From NCBI GenBank assembly GCA_016703945.1, contig JADJBC010000025.1:1-46107 (forward strand): a DNA stretch of 46,107 nucleotides. The letters run 5' to 3'. Of this stretch, positions 1 to 10,968 are shown piece after piece; the stretch's first letter is position 1; each line of letters opens with the position of its first letter. The notes beneath the pieces are model-generated. The model saw only the letters and a program-made list of their open reading frames with translations. It did not search any database and was not told the DNA's origin. A program made the position numbers and the translations under genes. The stretch comes from Candidatus Aalborgicola danicus. GTDB taxonomy: Bacteria > Pseudomonadota > Gammaproteobacteria > Burkholderiales > Burkholderiaceae_C.

Positions 1-603
1 GACGGCGCGAAACTCCGAGCAGCCGACCGCGCGCTGCATCGAAAAGCACCCTGTCACCACGAGAATAAGAACAGCATGGCTGACGCTCTTTTATTCGAGA
101 TGTACGTGGACCTAGTTCAGGCCGCTCCCCCCGGCGAGCGGCTCGCCTTCGTGACGCACAACAAGACTGACTTCGGTGCCCAGAACCAGAAGCAACCGCA
201 TGCCGACATTGCCAAGCACTTCGGCAAGATCAAGTCGATGTACTTCATCAACCTCGTTGAGGTCCTGCGACGCATCGACCCATCGATGGTGACCCAACTC
301 ATGTGGGAGCAGTCTTGGGAGGAAGAACCGCGCGGCCTGCATGAGTTGCTGAATGCAGAAGATCAGCTGTTCCATCAGGTTTGGTACAACCGCAAGATGG
401 TTATGCGGGAGGGTATCGAGGATGGCAAGATCAAGGTGGTAACCAAGGAGGAGTGGGACAACGCCGGCCAGGGCTTCGATCGCCACCAAAGGATGGTGAT
501 CGACACTATTTGGGACGGATCCTTGCGTGCACAGCGTCGGGTCGAAAAGCAATACGGTTTGAAGAACCTTGGCCCTTGGAGCGACTTCCGAGGGGGGAGA
601 TGA
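1..603 (+). CDS. PIN-like domain protein (DUF4935 type), 3' part only
   Basis: The frame is open from base 1 to the TGA at 601-603, so the gene very probably starts upstream of the window; the ATG at 76 is internal. The visible part has the pattern of PIN-like DUF4935 proteins: HRKAPCHHENKNSMADALLF resembles the (G/A)D-containing segment and AFVTHNKTDFG resembles the terminal (V)TxNxxDF segment of PIN ribonucleases. The family is predicted to cleave RNA, and members often sit in defence or mobile regions. The C-terminal third has no motif I recognise. No partner gene is visible in the window. The family call is by motif only, and the N-terminal catalytic aspartate lies outside the window. Confidence 0.6.
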   Translation, partial: DGAKLRAADRALHRKAPCHHENKNSMADALLFEMYVDLVQAAPPGERLAFVTHNKTDFGAQNQKQPHADIAKHFGKIKSMYFINLVEVLRRIDPSMVTQLMWEQSWEEEPRGLHELLNAEDQLFHQVWYNRKMVMREGIEDGKIKVVTKEEWDNAGQGFDRHQRMVIDTIWDGSLRAQRRVEKQYGLKNLGPWSDFRGGR

Positions 604-613
604 TCAGGGAAAA

Positions 614-636
614 GCGCCCCCCCGCGAGGGGGGCGC
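614..636 (-). terminator. Intrinsic terminator for the GntR-type regulator gene
   Basis: A perfect 9-bp G+C stem (GCGCCCCCC with GGGGGGCGC) closes a 5-nt loop. Read on the minus strand it is followed by TTTT, while the plus side is followed by C/G. It lies about 100 bases beyond the stop of the minus-strand regulator, so it most likely ends that transcript. It may also slow transcripts of the convergent upstream gene. Confidence 0.6.
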
Positions 637-732
637 GGGGGTGGCTGGGACATGCTTGACACCTGACATAACCGTTGCGATCTTGATTCCGTCAAGAGTG
701 ATGTCGAGTGCGGGAACGTCTGTCGCCGGATT

Positions 733-1422
733 TCATGTGCCTACCTCCGCCGCCTCCAACCCATTAGCAAAATGCTCCCGCATGCTTTCCTGCGTGCTCG
801 CCGCATCCCGCGCCAGCAGTGCGGCCATGATGGCCTGGTGTTCGGCCAGTGACTCGGCGATGCGGCCGGTCTTGAGCAGGGAGTTGTGGCGGTTGAGCTT
901 CATGACCTTGCGCAGGTCGGCCACCATCTGGTCGCGCCAGCGGTTGTTGGCGATGGCCAGCAGGCGCATGTGAAACTGTTCGTTGAGGGCGAAGAACTGG
1001 TCGGTGTTGGCCTTGCCGGGTTTGGCGGCCACCTCAAGCGCTTTGTGCAGCTTTTGCAGTTCGGCCAGTTCGGCGTCAGTCGCTTTGGTGGCAACCACGC
1101 CCGCCGCGTCGCTCTCCAGCAAGCTCAGCAGGTGGTACACGTCGGCCAGGTCGTTGGCCGACACTTCGGTCACATAGGCACCACGGCGCACCTTCATGGT
1201 CACCAGGCCTTCGGCGGCCAGCACCTTCAAGGCTTCCCGCAGCGGCGTGCGGCTGATGCCGTATTCCTCGGCAAGACGCAGTTCGTCAATCCAGCTTCCT
1301 GGCTCCAGCTCGCGCTTGAAGATGCGCTGGCGCAGCAGCTCGGCCACTTCCACATAGAGGGCTTTGGGCGACAGGGACTTTGTACTGCGCAGGTCCGTGG
1401 TTTGTGCAGGCTGGGGATTCAT
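733..1422 (-). CDS. GntR-family (FadR/FCD type) transcriptional regulator
   Basis: 229 aa. Residues about 18-85 form a GntR winged helix-turn-helix with the typical EYGISRTPLREALKVLA recognition segment and a wing ending RRGAYV. Residues about 92-220 are an all-helical FCD ligand domain with histidines at 151 (EQFHMRL), 195 (EHQAIM) and 217 (REHF), the usual metal-ligand positions. It is transcribed divergently from the methylmalonyl-CoA mutase gene, with about 150 bases between them holding two short palindromes. By context it probably controls the propionate/methylmalonyl-CoA genes and itself; the effector could be an acyl-CoA pathway acid, which is inference. Family assignment is firm, target assignment is not. 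Confidence 0.9.
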   Translation of the reverse strand: MNPQPAQTTDLRSTKSLSPKALYVEVAELLRQRIFKRELEPGSWIDELRLAEEYGISRTPLREALKVLAAEGLVTMKVRRGAYVTEVSANDLADVYHLLSLLESDAAGVVATKATDAELAELQKLHKALEVAAKPGKANTDQFFALNEQFHMRLLAIANNRWRDQMVADLRKVMKLNRHNSLLKTGRIAESLAEHQAIMAALLARDAASTQESMREHFANGLEAAEVGT

Positions 1423-1460
1423 CGGGCGTATTTGGAGGCTTGTAAGCTCAAATGAATATT

Positions 1461-1483
1461 TTGAATCAATAATTATGAATAAT
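1461..1483. promoter_or_regulatory. Candidate operator region between regulator and mutase genes
   Basis: The AT-rich stretch in the divergent gap holds TTGAATCAA (1461-1469), a perfect palindrome about one central base, and ATTATGAATAAT (1472-1483), an ATTAT/ATAAT inverted repeat with a 2-nt spacer. FadR-type regulators bind short dyads in such gaps, so these are the best operator candidates. TTGAAT at 1461 could also serve as a -35 element. No clear -10 is assigned. Confidence 0.4.
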
Positions 1484-1530
1484 GTAAACTAAAAGGCAAG
1501 CCAAGCCTTCACCAAACCTAGACCGTTTGC

Positions 1531-1570
1531 ATGAAAACGATCACCATTGCGGCCAACAGGACCACGATCT

Positions 1571-1578
<8 letters not shown>
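1531..1578 (+). other. Possible 15-codon leader ORF overlapping the mutase start
   Basis: An ATG at 1531 opens 15 codons and ends with TGA at 1576-1578, overlapping the ATG of the mutase gene (1571) by 8 bases. Such an arrangement could couple translation. There is no good Shine-Dalgarno sequence in front of it, so it may be chance. Confidence 0.15.
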
Positions 1579-3738
<2,160 letters not shown>

Positions 3739-3742
<4 letters not shown>

Positions 3743-4611
3743 AACCCATGGCGTCCCATGGTGGTTGGACCCTGGTGCCAGCCAGGGTCGACGACTTTGA
3801 GGAGCTGTTGGCGTTGCGCCTGCGCGCCATGCGCGAGAGCTTGACCCACTTGGGCCGCTACGACGAGGCGCGAGCGCGCGAGCGCCTGGCCGAGGGTTAT
3901 GTACCCGAGAACACCCACCACATTGAGGTGCAGGGCCAGCGTGTGGGTTTTTTGGTGCTCAAACATCTGTCCCACGCCTTCCGTCTGGACCATCTGTACA
4001 TCGACCCGCTTTGGCAGAACCATGGCCTGGGGGCCAAGGCCATGCGCTGGGTGTGCAAGCAGGCCGATGCCGAGCAATTGCCGGTGGAGCTGTGCGCGCT
4101 GAAGGACAGTGATGCAAACCGCTTCTACCTGCGCTGGGGTTTTGCCAAGGTGGGTGAGGGCGAGTGGGACAACGACTACCTGCGCATGCCCGCCACGCCC
4201 AGCGTGCGGGCGGTTCGCCGATTCTGGGCGGCACTGCAGGCGCGCAACTGGCCCAAAGCGCGATCCTGCCTGTACGACGATGTGCAAACCGTTTGGTGGG
4301 CCAGTGGCGAGCGCATTGCTGGCGCCGATGCACTGATTGACGTCAACGCCCGTTACCCCGAGGGCTGGACCATTCAACTGCTGGAGGTTGAGCACCTGCA
4401 GGATGGCCGTGTCATGTCGCTGGCGCGCGTGGACCATCCACCCCGGCATTTTTTTGCGACCTCGTTCTTTCAGGTCGATGACGGCCGGATTGCCGGAATA
4501 GAGGAGTACTGGGCCACAGTGGAAGTGCCCCCGGAGTGGCGCAGCGCAGAGGCCTTTCCCGGCATCACCCGCTTTGACCCGACCGAAGATCCCCGGGCGC
4601 AGATTCCATGA
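3739..4611 (+). CDS. GNAT acetyltransferase fused to a SnoaL/NTF2-like domain
   Basis: 290 aa from GTG 3739, or 287 aa from ATG 3748; both lie at the mutase stop, so translation is probably coupled. Residues about 10-150 form a GNAT N-acetyltransferase fold, with FRLDHLYIDPLWQNHGLGAK as the acetyl-CoA-binding strand and Q/G-x-G loop and ANRFYLRWGF as the closing motif. Residues about 158-275 look like a SnoaL/NTF2-like cone (RRFWAALQARNW at its start, EEYWA near its end). The substrate is unknown. Its place directly behind the mutase suggests a link to acyl-CoA metabolism, but that is only context. The two-domain fusion is unusual. Confidence 0.75.
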
Positions 4612-4623
4612 GTGCTTGTGTTT

Positions 4624-4660
4624 TTGAATTTGGTATGTATTATTGGTATGTATCAAATTA
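4624..4660 (+). promoter_or_regulatory. vapBC promoter and operator repeats
   Basis: Two copies of TTGGTATGTAT (4630-4640 and 4643-4653) lie 13 bases apart, and the second runs into a partial inverted match (AATTTGGTATGT against ATGTATCAAATT). A -35-like TTGAAT (4624-4629) is 17 bases from TATGTA (4647-4652), so the repeats would overlap the promoter. This is the layout expected for autorepression by a VapB/VapC complex. Confidence 0.5.
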
Positions 4661-4672
4661 CCGGAGGCCATC

Positions 4673-4963
4673 ATGACCGCCACAACCCGAACCACCACGG
4701 ACTCTGCGATGCCGGCGCCAGGTGTTGCCAAGATTTTCACTACGGGGCGCAGCCAAGCCGTGCGCCTGCCCAAGGCGTTTCGCTTCAGCACCGCTGAAGT
4801 GACCATTGAGCGACAGGGTGATGCTGTTGTTCTGCGACCGAAACCCGACAGTGAAACCTGGGCGCAAGAAGTGATGGCCGCAGTGGCTGCGTTTGAGCCA
4901 GACTTCAATCTGGAGCGCAGCGACGAATGGCCTCAAGCTGATCGGGAGCCGTTGCTGCCATGA
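4673..4963 (+). CDS. vapB: VapB-type antitoxin (AbrB/MazE fold)
   Basis: 96 aa. The start at 4673 is favoured over the ATG at 4643 because GGAGG (4663-4667) lies just before it and the upstream start falls inside the operator repeats. Residues about 18-55 carry the swapped-hairpin AbrB motif TTGRSQAVRLPKAFRF, typical of VagC/VapB antitoxins that bind their own promoter. The acidic C-terminal tail (EPDFNLERSDEW) would occupy the toxin active site. The stop overlaps the toxin start by ATGA. The pair is inserted between genes of the methylmalonyl-CoA operon. Confidence 0.88.
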   Translation: MTATTRTTTDSAMPAPGVAKIFTTGRSQAVRLPKAFRFSTAEVTIERQGDAVVLRPKPDSETWAQEVMAAVAAFEPDFNLERSDEWPQADREPLLP

Positions 4964-5358
4964 CGTATCTCCTGGATACCAATACTTGCATCTATGTGAT
5001 CAACGAGCGGCCTGCACACGTGTTGCAGCGCTTGATTCAAGTCGGTCGCGAGTCGCTGGTGATTTCCACGGTCACTGTGGCGGAAATGGCGTTTGGCGTC
5101 GAAAAAAGCACTCACTCCGGTTCTCGCGCCAAGCTGGAGAATTTTTTGTCGAAATTTCCCATTCTGGACTGGGATCAGGACGCCGCCTGGGTTTACGGGC
5201 GGGTGCGTAAATCGCTGGAGACCAAAGGCCAACGCATAGGCGAACGTGATTTGCTGCTGGCCTGTCAGGCCTTGGCAATCGGCGCCACGATGGTTACCAA
5301 CAACACGCGCGAATTCGAGCTTGTTGAGGGCCTGACGCTGGAGAACTGGGTTGCTTGA
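4960..5358 (+). CDS. vapC: VapC-type PIN-domain ribonuclease toxin
   Basis: 132 aa, the usual VapC length. The acidic active-site residues are visible: D6 in LLDTNT, E42 in VAEM, D97 in IGERDLLLA, with TNNTREF closing the site. Family members cleave tRNA or rRNA when the antitoxin is lost. It starts in a 4-base overlap with vapB. Its stop overlaps the best start of the next gene, meaB, so the module seems to have inserted without breaking the reading of that gene. All key residues are kept, so it is probably functional. Confidence 0.9.
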   Translation: MTYLLDTNTCIYVINERPAHVLQRLIQVGRESLVISTVTVAEMAFGVEKSTHSGSRAKLENFLSKFPILDWDQDAAWVYGRVRKSLETKGQRIGERDLLLACQALAIGATMVTNNTREFELVEGLTLENWVA

Positions 5359-6358
5359 CACCATTCTCCACGGCGCACCCATGGCGCGCCGCCGCGCCAT
5401 CGCCAAAGCCATCACGCTGCTGGAATCGACCCGCGCTGACCACCGAGCGCAGGCGGATGAATTGCTCACCGCGTTGCTGCCGCATACCGGCAAGTCGCTG
5501 CGCCTGGGCATCAGCGGCGTGCCGGGCGTGGGCAAATCCACCTTCATCGAAGCCTTGGGCCTGTACCTGATTGGGCAGGGCCACCGCGTGGCGGTGCTGA
5601 CCATTGATCCGTCGAGCAGCGTGTCGGGTGGTTCCATCCTGGGAGACAAGACCCGTATGGAGAAGCTCTCGGTGCGCGACGAGGCCTATATCCGCCCCAG
5701 CCCCAGCAGCGGCACGCTGGGCGGTGTGGCCGAGAAAACGCGCGAGGCCATGCTGGTGTGCGAGGCGGCGGGCTACGACATCGTCATCGTCGAGACCGTG
5801 GGCGTGGGCCAGAGCGAGACGGCGGTGCAGGGCATGACCGACATGTTTGTGCTGATGCAGTTGCCCAACGCGGGCGACGATTTGCAGGCCATCAAGAAGG
5901 GCGTCATGGAGTTGGCCGATCTGGTGGTTATCAACAAGGCGGATATCGACGCCGACGCCGCCACCCGGGCCCGCGCGCAGATTACGTCCAGCCTGCGGTT
6001 GTTGGGCATGTATGGCAATGCCGACCATGACCCGCACGGTGCGCACAGCAAGGCGTTCTGGCACCCCAAGGTGATCCAGATCAGTGCCCTGAACGGCTTG
6101 GGCGTCGATAGCTTTTGGGCGTCGGTGACCGAGTTTCAGGCGCTGGGCCAGGCCAATGGCAAGCTGGCTGATCGGCGCCAGCACCAGGCCCTGGCCTGGA
6201 TGTGGGAGCGCATTGACGCCGGACTCAAACAATCGTTTCGCCAGAACCCGGCAGTGCGCGGCCTGCTGCCTGAGATGACACGCGCCGTGGAGGCAGGCCA
6301 GCTCGCAGCCTCGACCGCAGCACGAAATCTGCTTCTAGCCCTCGAAAAGACTGCCTGA
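5351..6358 (+). CDS. meaB: MeaB/ArgK-type G-protein chaperone of methylmalonyl-CoA mutase
   Basis: 335 aa from TTG 5351; a shorter start at ATG 5381 is possible. The longer version keeps the family N-terminus (LLxxxLxG..RRAxAxAITLxES), so I prefer it. It is a P-loop GTPase: Walker A GVPGVGKST (56-64), ETVGVGQSE (switch region) and NKAD (guanine specificity). MeaB guards and reactivates the cobalamin cofactor of methylmalonyl-CoA mutase, which fits the mutase gene upstream. The two genes are normally close; here a GNAT gene and vapBC lie between them. The TTG start overlaps the vapC stop. Confidence 0.93.
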   Translation: MLDTILHGAPMARRRAIAKAITLLESTRADHRAQADELLTALLPHTGKSLRLGISGVPGVGKSTFIEALGLYLIGQGHRVAVLTIDPSSSVSGGSILGDKTRMEKLSVRDEAYIRPSPSSGTLGGVAEKTREAMLVCEAAGYDIVIVETVGVGQSETAVQGMTDMFVLMQLPNAGDDLQAIKKGVMELADLVVINKADIDADAATRARAQITSSLRLLGMYGNADHDPHGAHSKAFWHPKVIQISALNGLGVDSFWASVTEFQALGQANGKLADRRQHQALAWMWERIDAGLKQSFRQNPAVRGLLPEMTRAVEAGQLAASTAARNLLLALEKTA

Positions 6359-6382
6359 GTAGCTATCAGAATAGTAGCAATC
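6359..6382. repeat. Short palindromic repeat fragment between meaB and pccB
   Basis: AGCTATCAGAATAGTAGC is an imperfect palindrome directly after the meaB stop. It closely resembles a segment read in frame in pccA (10010-10030) and the ends of the larger repeats near 40.7 and 41.7 kb. Confidence 0.4.
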
Positions 6383-6419
6383 GAATACAACCCCATCATT
6401 GACCCGAAAGAAGGAAACC

Positions 6420-7953
<1,534 letters not shown>

Positions 7954-7989
7954 GAATGCAATTTATGCGCTGCCATTTTGTTTGTGTGC

Positions 7990-8075
7990 GAGCGGGCTGC
8001 CCGATGGCTTTGCTCCGTGTCCCCCGGCCTTCGGCCTCCTCCTTTACCTGCGCAAAGCCCTCGGGCAGCCCGCTC
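7990..8075. repeat. Long cruciform-type palindromic repeat
   Basis: GAGCGGGCTGCCCGA (7990-8004) pairs perfectly with TCGGGCAGCCCGCTC (8061-8075), and after one mismatch GGCTTTGC (8006-8013) pairs with GCAAAGCC (8052-8059). Inside lies a small hairpin GGCC-TTC-GGCC (8026-8036). It fills the gap between pccB and the next gene. It looks like an interspersed palindromic element, and could also act as a terminator or RNA-stability structure, though no U-tract follows. Confidence 0.75.
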
Positions 8076-8088
8076 TTGGAGGGTTGGT

Positions 8089-8379
8089 ATGGCTAAGGCT
8101 GCGCATGCTTCAGAGGCCCGTGTATTGACGGATATCCCGAATATCGGGAAGTCCATCGCTGGAGACCTGCATGGTCTTGGCGTGAACACGCCGGCCGATG
8201 TTGCGGCTATGGACCCGATTGGGATGTATGACGCGCTGCGCACGCCCATGGGGCAGCGCCATGATCCCTGTGTGCTCGATACCTTTCTGGCCGCCAAAGA
8301 CTTTATGAATGGCGGCCCTGCGCAACCCTGGTGGCATTTCACGCCACTGCGCAAAGCCAACAAACTGATTCCCGAATAG
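8089..8379 (+). CDS. Cdd1-type helix-hairpin-helix protein
   Basis: 96 aa from ATG 8089, with GGAGGG at 8078-8083 deciding the start; a longer reading into the palindrome is unlikely. LTDIPNIGKSIAGDLHGLGV is a helix-hairpin-helix DNA-binding motif. MYDALRTPMGQRHDPCVLDT and PWWHFTP are hallmarks of the Cdd1 family (pathogenicity locus), often annotated as mitomycin-resistance protein. The function is not established; TfoX-C-like proteins share the fold. It sits between the two carboxylase subunit genes, 10 bases before pccA, so it is probably co-transcribed. Confidence 0.75.
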   Translation: MAKAAHASEARVLTDIPNIGKSIAGDLHGLGVNTPADVAAMDPIGMYDALRTPMGQRHDPCVLDTFLAAKDFMNGGPAQPWWHFTPLRKANKLIPE

Positions 8380-8389
8380 GAGACTGCAT

Positions 8390-10438
8390 ATGTTTACCAA
8401 AATACTGATCGCCAACCGTGGTGAGATTGCCTGCCGCGTCATCGCCACCGCCCGCAAGATGGGCATCAAGACCGTGGCCGTCTATTCCGAAGCCGACAAG
8501 GACGCCCGCCACGTACTGATGGCCGACGAGGCCGTGCACATTGGCCCGGCGCCCAGCCGCGAGAGCTATTTGCTGGCCGACAAGATCATTGCCGCGTGCA
8601 AGCAGACCGGCGCACAAGCGGTGCACCCTGGCTATGGCTTTTTGAGCGAGAACGCCGAGTTCTCCAAGCGCGTGGAAGAAGAGGGCATTGTCTTCATCGG
8701 ACCCAAGCACTACTCGATTGGCGCCATGGGCGACAAGATTGAGTCCAAGAAGCTGGCCGGTGCCGCCGGCGTGAACTGCATCCCTGGTGTGAACGACGCC
8801 ATTGATACACCCGAGCGCGCAGTGGAGATTGCCAAGGGCATTGGTTACCCCGTGATGATCAAGGCCAGCGCTGGCGGCGGCGGCAAGGGCCTGCGCGTGG
8901 CGTTCAACGATAAGGAAGCGTTTGAAGGCTTTACCAGTTGCAAGAACGAGGCGCGCAACAGCTTTGGTGATGACCGCGTGTTCATCGAGAAGTTTGTCGA
9001 GGAACCCCGCCATATCGAGATCCAGCTGATTGGCGACAGCCACGGCAATGTGCTGTACCTGAACGAGCGCGAGTGCTCCATCCAGCGCCGCCACCAGAAG
9101 GTGATTGAAGAGGCGCCCAGCCCCTTCATCAGCGAGGCCACCCGCAAGGCCATGGGCGAGCAGGCTGTGGCCCTGGCCAAGGCGGTGAAATACCAGAGCG
9201 CCGGCACGGTGGAGTTTGTGGTTGGCAAGGACCAGAGCTTTTACTTCCTGGAAATGAACACCCGCCTGCAGGTGGAGCATCCGGTGACCGAGTGCATCAC
9301 CGGGCTGGACCTGGTGGAGCTGATGATTCGCGTGGCGGCGGGCGAAAAATTACCGCTGACACAGGCAGAAGTCAAACGCAATGGCTGGGCCATCGAGTGC
9401 CGTATCAATGCCGAGGACCCGTTCCGCAACTTTTTGCCCTCCACCGGCCGACTGGTGCGCTTTGCCCCACCGGAGCAGACCATGTTCCAGTCCAACACCC
9501 AGGACTGGCTGGGCGTGCGCGTGGACACCGGCGTGCAGGACGGTGGCGAGATTCCGATGTTCTACGACTCCATGATCGCCAAGCTGATCGTGCATGGCAT
9601 TGACCGCAACGACGCGATTGCCAAGATGCGCGAGGCGCTCAACGGTTTTGTCATTCGCGGTATCAGCAGCAATATTCCGTTCCAGGCGGCACTTCTGGCG
9701 CACCCACGCTTTGTGTCGGGTGACTTCAACACCGGTTTCATTGCGGAGAACTATGGCAAGGGCTTCTCCGCTGAAGACGTGCCGCACGAAGATCCCTCGT
9801 TCCTGCTGGCGCTGGCGGCCTTTGTGCGCCGCAAGTCGCGCGAGCGTGCGGCAGCCATCAGCGGCCAGTTGCCGGGCTATGGCGTGCAGGCGGGCAAGGA
9901 CTATGTGGTGGTGACCCTGGCGCAGGACGGCAAGCACGCCTACACCCCGGTTCACGTCGATGAATTCGTGGGCGAAACCGGCTCGGCCCGTGTACGCATA
10001 GGCGCCAGCAGCTATGAAATTCGTAGCAATTCGCGCATCAACGATATCGCCATCACCGGCACGGTCAACGGCATGCCGTTCAACGCCCAGGTGGAGCGTG
10101 GTACGCCCAAAAACCCGCTGGCACTGCGCCTGCAGCACAACGGCACGCGTATTGATGCCCTGATTGTGTCTCCGCGCATGGCCGAGTTGCATGCGCTGAT
10201 GCCGCACAAAGCGCCGCCCGATATGAGTCGGTATGTGTTGTCACCAATGCCCGGTCTGTTGGTGGAAGTCGCGGTTGTGCCGGGGCAAAAGGTGCAGGCT
10301 GGTGAGCGCGTGGCGGTGATCGAGGCCATGAAGATGGAGAATGTGTTGTTCGCAACTGCGGACGGCATCGTCGGTAAGGTGCTGGCGGCCAAGGGTGAAT
10401 CGTTGACCGTTGACCAACCGATTGTTGAATTCGCTTGA
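8390..10438 (+). CDS. pccA: Propionyl-CoA carboxylase alpha subunit (biotin carboxylase + biotin carrier)
   Basis: 682 aa. Residues 1-450 are biotin carboxylase: KILIANRGEIACRVI at the start, the ATP-grasp glycine loop KASAGGGGKGLR, and MNTRLQVEHPVTE in the active site. A middle beta-rich region links to a C-terminal biotinyl domain with EAMKMEN, the lysine near 648 being biotinylated. It carboxylates biotin with bicarbonate and ATP and hands CO2 to PccB. The BT-type linker and total length suit propionyl- rather than methylcrotonyl-CoA carboxylase, and the neighbours support this. Codons near 540-548 (SSYEIRSNS) overlap a repeat fragment. Confidence 0.93.
   Translation: MFTKILIANRGEIACRVIATARKMGIKTVAVYSEADKDARHVLMADEAVHIGPAPSRESYLLADKIIAACKQTGAQAVHPGYGFLSENAEFSKRVEEEGIVFIGPKHYSIGAMGDKIESKKLAGAAGVNCIPGVNDAIDTPERAVEIAKGIGYPVMIKASAGGGGKGLRVAFNDKEAFEGFTSCKNEARNSFGDDRVFIEKFVEEPRHIEIQLIGDSHGNVLYLNERECSIQRRHQKVIEEAPSPFISEATRKAMGEQAVALAKAVKYQSAGTVEFVVGKDQSFYFLEMNTRLQVEHPVTECITGLDLVELMIRVAAGEKLPLTQAEVKRNGWAIECRINAEDPFRNFLPSTGRLVRFAPPEQTMFQSNTQDWLGVRVDTGVQDGGEIPMFYDSMIAKLIVHGIDRNDAIAKMREALNGFVIRGISSNIPFQAALLAHPRFVSGDFNTGFIAENYGKGFSAEDVPHEDPSFLLALAAFVRRKSRERAAAISGQLPGYGVQAGKDYVVVTLAQDGKHAYTPVHVDEFVGETGSARVRIGASSYEIRSNSRINDIAITGTVNGMPFNAQVERGTPKNPLALRLQHNGTRIDALIVSPRMAELHALMPHKAPPDMSRYVLSPMPGLLVEVAVVPGQKVQAGERVAVIEAMKMENVLFATADGIVGKVLAAKGESLTVDQPIVEFA
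10007..10034 (+). repeat. Repeat fragment inside pccA
   Basis: AGCTATGAAATTCGTAGCAA strongly resembles the intergenic palindrome at 6361-6381 (AGCTATCAGAATAGTAGCAA). It is read in frame as SSYEIRSN in the region between the biotin carboxylase and biotinyl domains. Confidence 0.4.
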
Positions 10439-10461
10439 ACACGAAGGTGGAGTTAAACACT

Positions 10462-10950
10462 ATGCAACGTCCTTTCCACGTGCTGGGCATCCAGCAAATC
10501 GCCATCGGTGGCCCCGACAAAAAGCGCCTGCAGAAACTGTGGGTGGAGATGTTGGGGCTGGAAGTCACTGGCACTTACCGCAGTGAGTCCGAAAACGTGG
10601 ATGAAGACATCTGCGCCATCGGCGCCGGGCCCTTCAAGGTCGAAGTGGACTTGATGCAGCCGCTGGACCCGGACAAAAAACCGGCCGTGCACACCACACC
10701 GCTCAACCATGTGGGTCTGTGGATTGATGATCTGCCAGTGGCTGTGGACTGGTTGACTGCCAACGGAGTCCGGTTTGCGCCGGGCGGCATCCGTAAGGGC
10801 GCAGCGGGTTTTGACATCTGCTTCCTGCATCCCAAGTGCAACGATGAATTTCCGATTGCCGGTGAAGGTGTGCTGATTGAGCTGGTGCAGGCGCCGCCCG
10901 AGGTGGTCAAGGCGTTTTCGCAACTGGCACACCCGGGGCAGAGCCGCTAA
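10462..10950 (+). CDS. VOC-family protein, candidate methylmalonyl-CoA epimerase
   Basis: 162 aa from ATG 10462 with GGTGGAG just before it; the longer TTG start at 10435 is less likely. It has the paired beta-alpha-beta-beta-beta modules of the vicinal oxygen chelate fold. LNHVGLWIDD supplies the central metal histidine, and FLHPK followed by GVLIELVQ closely resembles the C-terminal part of methylmalonyl-CoA epimerase, with the glutamate ligand. The first ligand position, normally His in the IDHIAIAV segment, reads Gln here (GIQQIAIGG). An epimerase is the one step otherwise missing between the carboxylase and mutase of this cluster. A glyoxalase-like function remains possible. Confidence 0.65.
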   Translation: MQRPFHVLGIQQIAIGGPDKKRLQKLWVEMLGLEVTGTYRSESENVDEDICAIGAGPFKVEVDLMQPLDPDKKPAVHTTPLNHVGLWIDDLPVAVDWLTANGVRFAPGGIRKGAAGFDICFLHPKCNDEFPIAGEGVLIELVQAPPEVVKAFSQLAHPGQSR

Positions 10951-10968
10951 GTCGACACTGGACCGGTT

